Below, one piece after another: positions 1 to 6,550 of a stretch of DNA of 64,000 nucleotides (within the stretch, counting starts at the first letter, position 1; every line of letters begins with the position of its first letter). The notes beneath the pieces were generated by a model, which worked only from the letters and a program-made list of their open reading frames with translations, did no database searches and was not told the DNA's origin. The position numbers were made by a program, and so were the translations under genes. The stretch comes from Planctomycetota bacterium (lineage in GTDB: Bacteria > Planctomycetota > Phycisphaerae > Sedimentisphaerales > Anaerobacaceae). Location: positions 1 through 64,000 of the forward strand of contig VRUK01000009.1 of NCBI GenBank assembly GCA_019456195.1, read 5' to 3'.

Positions 1-117
1 ACTCTCTTAATCGGGAGGAATCCTCAATCTCCATTAGATAAGTACACCCAAACTGTTACCCAGGATTGAACCAGGCCAAAATTCATTAAATAAAACAAAA
101 CGAACATAAGATATAAA

Positions 118-146
118 TTGACAGCATAGTATAAAAGTTTTAATAT
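118..146 (+). promoter_or_regulatory. Sigma70-type promoter of the Mo/W operon
   Basis: TTGACA (118-123), a 17-base spacer, then TAATAT (141-146). This is a near-consensus promoter and predicts a transcript start near 153, about 50 bases before the first gene. The boxes and spacing are seen directly; activity is inferred. Confidence 0.75.
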
Positions 147-153
147 ATTTGTC

Positions 154-175
154 GATATGTCGAGCTGTGCATATC
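154..175. promoter_or_regulatory. Inverted repeat, candidate ModE-type operator
   Basis: GATATG (154-159) and CATATC (170-175) form a perfect 6-base inverted repeat with a 10-base spacer, directly after the predicted transcript start. Known ModE operators are AT-rich inverted repeats over the modA start site, and a ModE-type protein is encoded in this operon, so autoregulation by molybdate/tungstate is the simplest reading. The site does not match the E. coli ModE consensus exactly. Confidence 0.5.
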
Positions 176-202
176 CAAAGATATTTTTATGGATAAATAC
201 AA

Positions 203-403
203 ATGGACAAAAAAGAAGAATTATTGAACGCCATTCTCAAAGTCACCAACAACGGACAAACTTCAGAGGATAAAAAAAGATTAACGTGCGCCGAGGCCTT
301 TGAGCTGGCCAAAAAATACGATGTGGAAATTATTGAAATAGGACGTATGTGCAATCAGTGTAATATAAAAATCTGTAAATGTCAGCTCGGCTGTTTTAAA
401 TGA
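203..403 (+). CDS. Small cysteine-rich protein ahead of ModE-type regulator
   Basis: A 66-residue protein of unknown function. The N-terminal half is charged and predicted helical; the C-terminal 17 residues hold a cluster of cysteines (C50, C53, C58, C60, C64, plus C29 further up), arranged CxxC-x4-CxC-x3-C, which suggests metal or Fe-S cluster binding. It is the first gene after the promoter at 118-146 and lies 19 bases before the ModE-type gene, so it is probably cotranscribed with the molybdate/tungstate genes. I see no clear Shine-Dalgarno before its ATG. A role as a metal sensor, chaperone or partner of the regulator is speculative. The compact fit in the operon and the conserved-looking Cys spacing argue that it is a real gene. 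Confidence 0.7.
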   Translation: MDKKEELLNAILKVTNNGQTSEDKKRLTCAEAFELAKKYDVEIIEIGRMCNQCNIKICKCQLGCFK

Positions 404-422
404 CACTGGAGAGGACAAGAAT

Positions 423-776
423 GTGAAGAATTTACGAGCTAAATTCAAGCTCTGGCTCAGTACCAGAGACATTGAAGGGGTTTTCGGCGACGGCAAATGG
501 CGTCTGCTTAAAGCCATCGAAAGCACAGGTTCACTAACTAAAGCCAGCGAATCACTAAGGATAAGCTATCGAAAGGCATGGGGCGACCTGAAAAAAGCAC
601 AGGAAGCCTTGAATGAGCCCTTAGTCGAAAAACATCGAGGCGGTACCCAGGGCGGCCAAAGCACCCTAACCGAACAAGGGAAAAAATGGGTTAAAGCCTA
701 CACTAAATTTCACGGCGACATCGAAAAAGCTGTTGAAAAGGCTTATGAAAAACATATAAGGAAAATTGCAGAATGA
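423..776 (+). CDS. ModE-type winged-helix DNA-binding protein (HTH domain only)
   Basis: A 117-residue protein matching the N-terminal LysR-like winged helix of ModE, the molybdate-responsive regulator: after a short lead it runs GVFGDGKWRLLKAIESTGSL, then TKASESLRISYRKAWGDLKK, the recognition helix-turn-helix. The C-terminal TOBE/MopI molybdate-binding domains of full ModE are absent, so the ligand must be sensed elsewhere or by another protein. It starts with GTG at 423 behind a GGAGAGGACAAG ribosome site; an ATG at 421 is followed at once by a stop. Its stop overlaps the start of the next gene (ATGA). Short ModE-like proteins next to tungstate/molybdate transporters are known in anaerobes. 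It probably controls this operon. Confidence 0.85.
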   Translation: MKNLRAKFKLWLSTRDIEGVFGDGKWRLLKAIESTGSLTKASESLRISYRKAWGDLKKAQEALNEPLVEKHRGGTQGGQSTLTEQGKKWVKAYTKFHGDIEKAVEKAYEKHIRKIAE

Positions 777-1771
777 GCAGGACGGCAAAAATCGTACTAA
801 CTCTTGCAGCTTTGAGTTCTCTGGGTCTCATATGGCTCATTGCTCAAGATTCACATCCTTCAAACCATTCGGGACACGAATCTGAACAGCTAATCATCTT
901 TCACGCAGGCAGTCTCGCGATTCCTTTTAAAGAGATATCAGAAGAATTTAAAGCCCGTCACCCTGATGTTAAAATTCTGCTTGAAGCCGCAGGCAGTCGA
1001 ATATGCGCTCGAAAAATTGCAGACTTACAAAAGCCCTGTGATGTGATGGCTTCATCGGATTATACTGTAATTGACAATTTGCTGATTCCCGAACATGCCG
1101 ACTGGAATATAAAATTCGCAAGCAATGAAATGGTAATCGTTTATGTCGAGAATTCCAAGCGGGCAAATAACATCAATCAAGAAAATTGGTTCGATATTTT
1201 GCTTCAAAAAAACGTAGCCTTCGGTAGGTCCGATCCAAATTCAGATCCCTGTGGCTACCGAGCACTGCTTATAACGATTCTTGCTGAAAAATTCTATAAC
1301 AGGCCGGGCCTTGTTGAGGCAATTACGGCAAAAGACCAACAATACATTCGCCCAAAGGAAGTTGATTTATTGACACTTCTGGAAACAGGTACGATTGATT
1401 ATCTCTTCATATATAGAAGTGTAGCTGTGCAGCACAACCTTAAATATTTAGTGCTGCCTGATGAAATTAATCTAAAGAATGCGGATTTGTCCGATTTTTA
1501 CAAAACCGCTTCGGTTAGCTTGACCGGCAAACAGCCGGGGACATTTATTACCAAATCCGGTGAGCCAATAATATACGGCGTAACAATACTCAAAAATGCG
1601 CCAAACCATAAGCTTGCTACGGCCTTTTTAAACTTTTTGCTCGATGCTGATTCGGGCGGCGCTATTCTCGAAAAGAACGGACAAAGTTTTGTGGTCCCTT
1701 CAACTACTGAAACTTTCAATAAACTGCCGGAGTCATTGAAAATCTTCGCTCTTCCGGGAAGCGTAAAATGA
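773..1771 (+). CDS. wtpA: Tungstate/molybdate ABC transporter substrate-binding protein
   Basis: A 332-residue extracytoplasmic binding protein of the WtpA/ModA family. Residues 5-24 form a hydrophobic signal anchor. The family signatures are present: IIFHAGSLAIPFKEIS, the LLEAAGSRICARKIADL stretch, DVMASSDYTVID and FGRSDPNSDPCGYRAL, which in WtpA/ModA form the oxyanion pocket. It would capture tungstate or molybdate outside the inner membrane and deliver it to the permease encoded next. It overlaps the ModE-type gene by four bases upstream and the permease gene by four bases downstream, so the operon is translationally coupled. Specificity for W against Mo cannot be settled from sequence; the DPNSDPCGYR motif favours the WtpA branch. 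Confidence 0.93.
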   Translation: MSRTAKIVLTLAALSSLGLIWLIAQDSHPSNHSGHESEQLIIFHAGSLAIPFKEISEEFKARHPDVKILLEAAGSRICARKIADLQKPCDVMASSDYTVIDNLLIPEHADWNIKFASNEMVIVYVENSKRANNINQENWFDILLQKNVAFGRSDPNSDPCGYRALLITILAEKFYNRPGLVEAITAKDQQYIRPKEVDLLTLLETGTIDYLFIYRSVAVQHNLKYLVLPDEINLKNADLSDFYKTASVSLTGKQPGTFITKSGEPIIYGVTILKNAPNHKLATAFLNFLLDADSGGAILEKNGQSFVVPSTTETFNKLPESLKIFALPGSVK

Positions 1772-2574
1772 AAACTGAAACATTAAACAGAAAATACGAG
1801 CCTCTATCACTGTTATTCGCAGCACTTGGCGGTGTTGTGCTGCTTTTTATTATCGCCCCATTGGTAAGTATGTTCCTAAATTGTTCACTGCCGGAGCTTG
1901 CAGAGGCAGCGAAAGACCAGGAAGTTCGAAACAGTATCTGGCTTACATTATGGACGTCAATGGCAGCAACAGCATTATTTGCCATCGCCGCTATTCCTTT
2001 TTCCTACCTCCTGGCACGAAAGGATTTCCCTCTGAAGGGTCTTATTTCCGGCATAATCGATGTTCCTATCGTAATACCACATCCCGTAGCGGGGATAGCC
2101 TTGCTGTGTGTTGTTTCCCGCGGCACTTTTCTGGGACAAGCGGCAGATAAGATGGGCTTCAGCTTTGTCGGAAGCAGTGTGGGTATCATGCTGGCAATGG
2201 CATTTGTCAGTATTCCTTTTCTCGTCAATTCTGCCCGGGACGGATTTGCTGCGGTCCCTGTTCGTCTTGAGAAGGCCGCTCTAAGTCTCGGAGCAAGCCC
2301 TTTGAGGGTATTTTTCACCGTCTCGGTTCCATTGGCGTCAAGATCGATCGTCTCCGGTTTGATTTTAATGTGGGCACGGGGAATGAGCGAGTTTGGTGCC
2401 GTCCTGATTATCGCCTATCATCCTATGATTACGCCTGTATTGATACATGAACGCCTTGGAGCTTTTGGTTTAAAATACGCCCGGCCGGTAGCCGTTCTTT
2501 TCGTTTCGATATGCCTTATTTTTTTCATTATATTGCGGCTTTTAGTAAGAGGTAAAGATGCTGCTCACCGTTAG
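1768..2574 (+). CDS. wtpB: Tungstate/molybdate ABC transporter permease
   Basis: A 268-residue inner-membrane permease with about six hydrophobic segments. It contains the EAA-type cytoplasmic loop EKAALSLGASPLRVFFTVSV (about residues 170-189), which docks onto the ATPase subunit. The start ATG overlaps the stop of the binding-protein gene, and the 3' end overlaps the ATPase gene by 17 bases. With WtpA and the ATPase it makes an importer for tungstate or molybdate. CysT/ModB-type permeases share this fold; the neighbours decide the assignment. Confidence 0.92.
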   Translation: MKTETLNRKYEPLSLLFAALGGVVLLFIIAPLVSMFLNCSLPELAEAAKDQEVRNSIWLTLWTSMAATALFAIAAIPFSYLLARKDFPLKGLISGIIDVPIVIPHPVAGIALLCVVSRGTFLGQAADKMGFSFVGSSVGIMLAMAFVSIPFLVNSARDGFAAVPVRLEKAALSLGASPLRVFFTVSVPLASRSIVSGLILMWARGMSEFGAVLIIAYHPMITPVLIHERLGAFGLKYARPVAVLFVSICLIFFIILRLLVRGKDAAHR

Positions 2575-3667
2575 GGAAATTTCAAAGGCATTCAGCGGCT
2601 TCGAGATAAAGGATGTTTCCTTCGATGTCCAGCAGGGTTGGTACTTTGTTCTACTCGGTGCTTCTGGTGTGGGAAAAAGTGTACTGCTCGAGATTATAGC
2701 AGGTCTTACCCGCCCAGACGCCGGACAAATATTTCTAAACGGAAAAGATATCACCAACGAAAAGATTCAGAAGCGTAAAATCGGTTTGGTGTTTCAGAAC
2801 AACACACTATTCCCGCATATGACGGTTTATGATAATATCGCATATCCACTTCGCAGCGGATACACAAAATCTCAAATCTCAAAACGAGTAGCCCAACTCG
2901 CAGAAGATTTCGGAGTCACCGACATACTCAATCGCAAATCCCAAATGCTATCAGGCGGAGAATCCCAGCGTGTTTCTCTTGCCAGAACAGTGGCGAGTGA
3001 ACCGGATTGCCTGCTTTTGGACGAACCGATATGCTCACTTGATGCTACTTCTCGACCTCAGATACGTGCACTTTTACGAAGGATTAATACCAACGGACAA
3101 ACGATAATACACGTAACACATGATTATACAGAAGCAGTTTCCTTAGGCACTCATATCGCCGTTATGGAAAGAGGAATAATTGCACAGACAGGAAAAGTCG
3201 AGGATATTTTTCAGCACCCCAAATCCGAATTCATCGCCAGATTTATCGGCATTAGAAATTTCTTTAAGGGTCATCTGGAACAATCTCACCACCAGTCAGG
3301 CCTAAAACAGTTTAGAACAGATAGTCTTGATTTTTCAGTCCTAACCGACAGTCCCGCTGGTGACGGCTTTGTTTGTATCCGAAGTGAGGATGTCACGATT
3401 CGCAATCTTGACTCAATGGCAAAGCCAACAAGCGCCCGTAATAACTTCGAAGGAACAATTGTGGATATTGTACGAGCCGGCCCTGGAATCGAAGTCATAG
3501 TTGACATTAATACAGATAAATCAAAGCTGATAAACAAAGCGAACAGCACTCCATTAGAAGTTGCTGCACTAATAAGTAACGAATCCGTAAAAACACTGAA
3601 TCTGCATTGCGGAAAAAAGGTGATTTTAAGTTTCAAGGCCTCCGCTGTTAAGTATGTTGAAGAATAA
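2558..3667 (+). CDS. wtpC: Tungstate/molybdate ABC transporter ATP-binding protein
   Basis: A 369-residue ABC ATPase. Walker A is GASGVGKS (about residues 33-40), the Q-loop is LVFQNN, the signature is LSGGESQRVSLARTVA, Walker B is CLLLDEP and the switch histidine lies in HVTHDY. Residues from about 240 on form a TOBE-like regulatory domain of the kind that binds oxyanions in ModC/WtpC. The start lies inside the end of the permease gene, and its own end overlaps the MobB-MobA gene by 14 bases. It powers oxyanion import. The TOBE region may give feedback inhibition, as in other ModC proteins, but its ligand residues cannot be verified here. Confidence 0.92.
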   Translation: MLLTVREISKAFSGFEIKDVSFDVQQGWYFVLLGASGVGKSVLLEIIAGLTRPDAGQIFLNGKDITNEKIQKRKIGLVFQNNTLFPHMTVYDNIAYPLRSGYTKSQISKRVAQLAEDFGVTDILNRKSQMLSGGESQRVSLARTVASEPDCLLLDEPICSLDATSRPQIRALLRRINTNGQTIIHVTHDYTEAVSLGTHIAVMERGIIAQTGKVEDIFQHPKSEFIARFIGIRNFFKGHLEQSHHQSGLKQFRTDSLDFSVLTDSPAGDGFVCIRSEDVTIRNLDSMAKPTSARNNFEGTIVDIVRAGPGIEVIVDINTDKSKLINKANSTPLEVAALISNESVKTLNLHCGKKVILSFKASAVKYVEE

Positions 3668-4835
3668 GATGTTCAAGCTTGATGGAATGTTGATGATTGG
3701 GTCGGCCGGAAGTAATGTCGGCAAGACAGAGCTGGCCTGCGCACTTCTGGGTAAATTCGATAAAAACTGTGATGTCATAGGAATAAAAGTTACTACTATA
3801 AAGGACAAAGAAGGCCGATGCCCTCGAGGCGGTGAGGGTTGCGGGGTCTGCTCTTCTCTGGAAGGCGTCTATAGCATTACTGAAGAGCTTAACAGCAGTT
3901 CCGGGAAAGATACGGCAAGACTTCTGGCTGCCGGTGCAAGCCGGGTTTTCTGGCTGCGTGTTCGAGAAGAAAACCTTCTGGAAGGTATAACCGCACTGCT
4001 GGACGTCATCGGGCATGATACTGTTTCAATTTGTGAGTCAAACTCGCTTAGGCAAGTGGTCAAGCCGGGTCTTTTTCTGATGGTCGGAAGCCGCGATTCG
4101 AAAAACTGGAAAAGTTCAGCTCAGGCGGCAAAAAAATATGCAGACAGGATTGTGATTTCAGATGGCAGCAGTTTTGATTTTGATCCAAACAGGATAAAGT
4201 TTATAAACGGCAAATGGGTAATAAGCATGCCGGCAACAGCAATAATTATGGCCGGCGGGGAGAGCAGCCGAATGGGTATCGACAAGAGTATGTTGTCGAT
4301 TAAGGGACAATCTATCATAGAGGTGATATGCGAGCAGATTCGCGGCTCTTTCGATGAGATACTAATAAGTGCCAACCAAGTGGACAAGTTCGCGTTTCTC
4401 GGCTTCAAGGTTGTCCCGGACAAAGTGCCCGAAAGAGGTCCTTTGATGGGTATAGCTTCGGCTCTGGAAGCATCTGCTAACGAATTCAATTTCGTAGTTG
4501 CCTGCGATATCCCCAAAATAAACCTAAGCTGTGTAAACAAAATGCTCACTAAAGCTATCGAAAGCCGGGCGGATATAGTTATTCCGGTGACCGGTAAAGA
4601 AAAATACGAACCTCTCTTTGCTATCTACCGTAAAAGTACACTCGAAGCCATAAATAAAACGCTCTCATCAGGGAAAAACAAAATAACAGATGTTTTCAAT
4701 CTGTGCACAGTTAAGTATATTGAGATGGAAGGTGCAGATTGGTTCATAAACCTTAATACGATAGCTGATTATGAAGAATTTCAAAAAAAAAGCTGCTTTG
4801 AAGAACAAAATTATACAGAAATGAAATCCGAATAG
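3654..4835 (+). CDS. MobB-MobA fusion, molybdopterin guanine dinucleotide synthesis
   Basis: A 393-residue two-domain protein. Residues about 13-190 are a MobB-like P-loop domain with Walker A GSAGSNVGKT and a Cys-bearing stretch CPRGGEGCGVC. Residues about 195-380 are a MobA-type guanylyltransferase that begins with AIIMAGGESSRMGIDKS, the family's nucleotide-binding signature, followed by DKVPERGPLMGIASAL. MobA joins GMP to molybdopterin to give the guanine dinucleotide form of the cofactor used by formate dehydrogenases and related enzymes. The gene overlaps the transporter ATPase gene, linking metal uptake to cofactor assembly. A run of nine A near 4788 codes for lysines close to the C-terminus and is a possible slippage site. 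The domain calls are firm; the substrate of the MobB part is less so. Confidence 0.9.
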   Translation: MLKNKMFKLDGMLMIGSAGSNVGKTELACALLGKFDKNCDVIGIKVTTIKDKEGRCPRGGEGCGVCSSLEGVYSITEELNSSSGKDTARLLAAGASRVFWLRVREENLLEGITALLDVIGHDTVSICESNSLRQVVKPGLFLMVGSRDSKNWKSSAQAAKKYADRIVISDGSSFDFDPNRIKFINGKWVISMPATAIIMAGGESSRMGIDKSMLSIKGQSIIEVICEQIRGSFDEILISANQVDKFAFLGFKVVPDKVPERGPLMGIASALEASANEFNFVVACDIPKINLSCVNKMLTKAIESRADIVIPVTGKEKYEPLFAIYRKSTLEAINKTLSSGKNKITDVFNLCTVKYIEMEGADWFINLNTIADYEEFQKKSCFEEQNYTEMKSE

Positions 4836-4849
4836 AGGCACGAAGCACA

Positions 4850-5458
4850 ATGGCTCATGAAGGTCTTTGGGAACAACTTGAAAAACTGGACGGCACCGAA
4901 ACAGCACAACGGGCAAAGTGCCAATATATAGACAGCCCGGCGCGTTACAATATTACCCTGCTGAACACCGAGTATGCGGTAAATCTTTCGGACAGGAATA
5001 TCTTTTCCATACTGTCTGATTCTACACAGGAGGAGGCTAAGTTTCTCAAACAGCTTTGCATACTTGCATATTTAATCAATGCCCGGGATTTACCCCCGGC
5101 CAACAAACTTGTCTCTGGTGAAACTTTACCGGGCGGGCAGTTCTTCTTCAGAGGCCAGCACGGCCTGCCTACTAAAAAATTAGAAGAAGCCTTTGGTAAC
5201 AACCCGGAAATTTTACACCAGGTTTCGGCCAAGCTTAACGCCGAACGCTGTGAATTCGGCGACGCATCAATTCGCCTGTATATGTTACCTCGCTTACCTT
5301 TGACCATAGTGATTTGGGGGCGCGATGAGGAATTCGAAGCCCGAGCTTCTATTTTATTTGACCAGACCGCAGCTTCTCAACTGCCCTTAGACGCATTATT
5401 GGCAGCCGTAAATCTAACCGTTGGGGCTTTGTTGAAAAACATTGCTGAGAGTGGTTAA
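4850..5458 (+). CDS. DUF3786 domain protein
   Basis: A 202-residue soluble protein with no signal or membrane segment. The central part (LPPANKLVSGETLPGGQFFFRG and onward, about residues 83-105) and the C-terminal half match the DUF3786 family, which in anaerobes is often found near CODH/ACS and corrinoid genes; that family link is recalled, not computed. It lies 14 bases after mobBA, at the end of the Mo/W operon and just before the Wood-Ljungdahl cluster. Function is unknown; a role in putting together a metal or corrinoid enzyme is a guess from position only. Confidence 0.7.
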   Translation: MAHEGLWEQLEKLDGTETAQRAKCQYIDSPARYNITLLNTEYAVNLSDRNIFSILSDSTQEEAKFLKQLCILAYLINARDLPPANKLVSGETLPGGQFFFRGQHGLPTKKLEEAFGNNPEILHQVSAKLNAERCEFGDASIRLYMLPRLPLTIVIWGRDEEFEARASILFDQTAASQLPLDALLAAVNLTVGALLKNIAESG

Positions 5459-5535
5459 AAAGTAATCGACATTGAGCAAATAGATAAATCCGGGTAATCC
5501 TATATGATTTGCAAATATTACAGCGTAAATGCTTG

Positions 5536-5555
5536 ACAGCTTCTGACAAAGCTGT
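5536..5555. promoter_or_regulatory. 20-base palindrome, candidate operator of the CODH/ACS cluster
   Basis: ACAGCTT (5536-5542) and AAGCTGT (5549-5555) form a perfect 7-base inverted repeat with a 6-base spacer. It overlaps a TTGACA hexamer (5533-5538). A TATAAT at 5569-5574 follows, but the 30-base distance is too long for that hexamer to act as its -35 box. The symmetry suggests a dimeric regulator site; the regulator is unknown. Confidence 0.45.
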
Positions 5556-5611
5556 TAGGTTGTAGGCTTATAATTATATTGAATGTATTTTCTCAGACAT
5601 TGGAGCCCAAG

Positions 5612-5629
5612 CGGCCGATAAAAAGGCCG
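5612..5629 (+). other. Short hairpin just before the first CooC-type gene
   Basis: CGGCC (5612-5616) pairs with GGCCG (5625-5629) around an eight-base loop, ending 14 bases before the ATG at 5644. No strong Shine-Dalgarno is visible there, so the hairpin may influence translation start. It is short and could be chance. Confidence 0.3.
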
Positions 5630-5643
5630 TTATTATATTCGGA

Positions 5644-6450
5644 ATGCAGGGTTTAAAAATAGCAATTGGCGGCAAAGGTGGTGTTGGAAAGACTACAGTT
5701 TGTGCAATCTGGGCACAATTATTCGCCAAAAGCGGATTTGATGTCCTCGTAATTGATGCCGACCCCAATACCACTCTTGCCTCGGCCTTTGGCGTAGCTT
5801 CGCAGCAATGCCCGGAGCCGCTTACCAGGATGAAACAGCTAATCGCTGAGCGCACCGGCACCGGCAAAGACGCAGTTGGCACATACTTCAAGCTGAATCC
5901 TAAAGTCAGCGACCTGCCGGAAAAATACTCAATTGAAGTTAATGGCTTGAAACTGCTGGTCCTGGGAGGAATTACTCAGGGTGGCGCAGGATGTGCCTGT
6001 CCGGAAGGAGCATTTTTAAAAGCACTGCTGACCCATACTATTTTACAACGTAAGGAACTGGTCCTGGTGGATTTAGCCGCAGGCGTTGAATTTTTGGGCA
6101 GAGCAAGTGTACAAGGTATTGATGCCTTTATATCTATTGTTGAGCCTGGAGGCAGAAGTATCGAAACAGCGAACAACATCAATAAAATGGCCAAAGATTT
6201 AGGTATTGATTGTGTTGGCACAATTGCAAATAAGATTACAGAACCTGCTCAGTTGGAGGTAATAAAATCTCAATTGAAAGATACAGCGCTGCTGGGAACT
6301 CTTCGGTACAGCCGCTCTCTACAGGAAGCCGATCTCAGACGCACAGCCGTCTTTGGGGCTGATGCTGAAGCTACAGAGCAACTCAAACAGGCAAAAAACA
6401 AATTGGTAGAGCTTATTTCCGGCCCTTCTTCAAAAGCCAAAAAACAATAA
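5644..6450 (+). CDS. cooC: CooC-type nickel-insertion ATPase (first copy)
   Basis: A 268-residue MinD/ParA-type ATPase of the CooC family, which matures the nickel clusters of CO dehydrogenase and acetyl-CoA synthase. The deviant Walker A is IGGKGGVGKTT at residues 8-18, followed by VLVIDADPNTTLASAFG. GGAGCACPEGAF (about residues 115-126) provides the CxC pair that in CooC dimers binds nickel or zinc at the interface. It stands directly upstream of cooS, separated by about 100 bases with a possible promoter. A second member of the family is encoded at 14205-14936; the two may serve the C-cluster and the A-cluster respectively, but which does which is not decided by sequence. Confidence 0.9.
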   Translation: MQGLKIAIGGKGGVGKTTVCAIWAQLFAKSGFDVLVIDADPNTTLASAFGVASQQCPEPLTRMKQLIAERTGTGKDAVGTYFKLNPKVSDLPEKYSIEVNGLKLLVLGGITQGGAGCACPEGAFLKALLTHTILQRKELVLVDLAAGVEFLGRASVQGIDAFISIVEPGGRSIETANNINKMAKDLGIDCVGTIANKITEPAQLEVIKSQLKDTALLGTLRYSRSLQEADLRRTAVFGADAEATEQLKQAKNKLVELISGPSSKAKKQ

Positions 6451-6499
6451 TTGACAACGCAAAAATTTTACATTATGAAAGTAGTTTCCCATTTTGGGA
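6451..6499 (+). promoter_or_regulatory. Candidate cooS promoter with downstream palindrome
   Basis: TTGACA (6451-6456), 17 bases, then TATGAA (6474-6479). Immediately downstream TCCCA (6487-6491), TTT, TGGGA (6495-6499) forms a 13-base palindrome over the predicted transcript start, a classic repressor position. The boxes are seen; their function is inferred. Confidence 0.5.
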
Positions 6500-6550
6500 C
6501 GTATTACAAAATGGAATATTGGTGTTAAACATTAGAATAGAGGTACATTT

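Noticed and set aside
5533..5574. TTGACA...TATAAT as a single promoter before cooC
   Set aside because: The boxes are 30 bases apart, too far for one sigma70 promoter.
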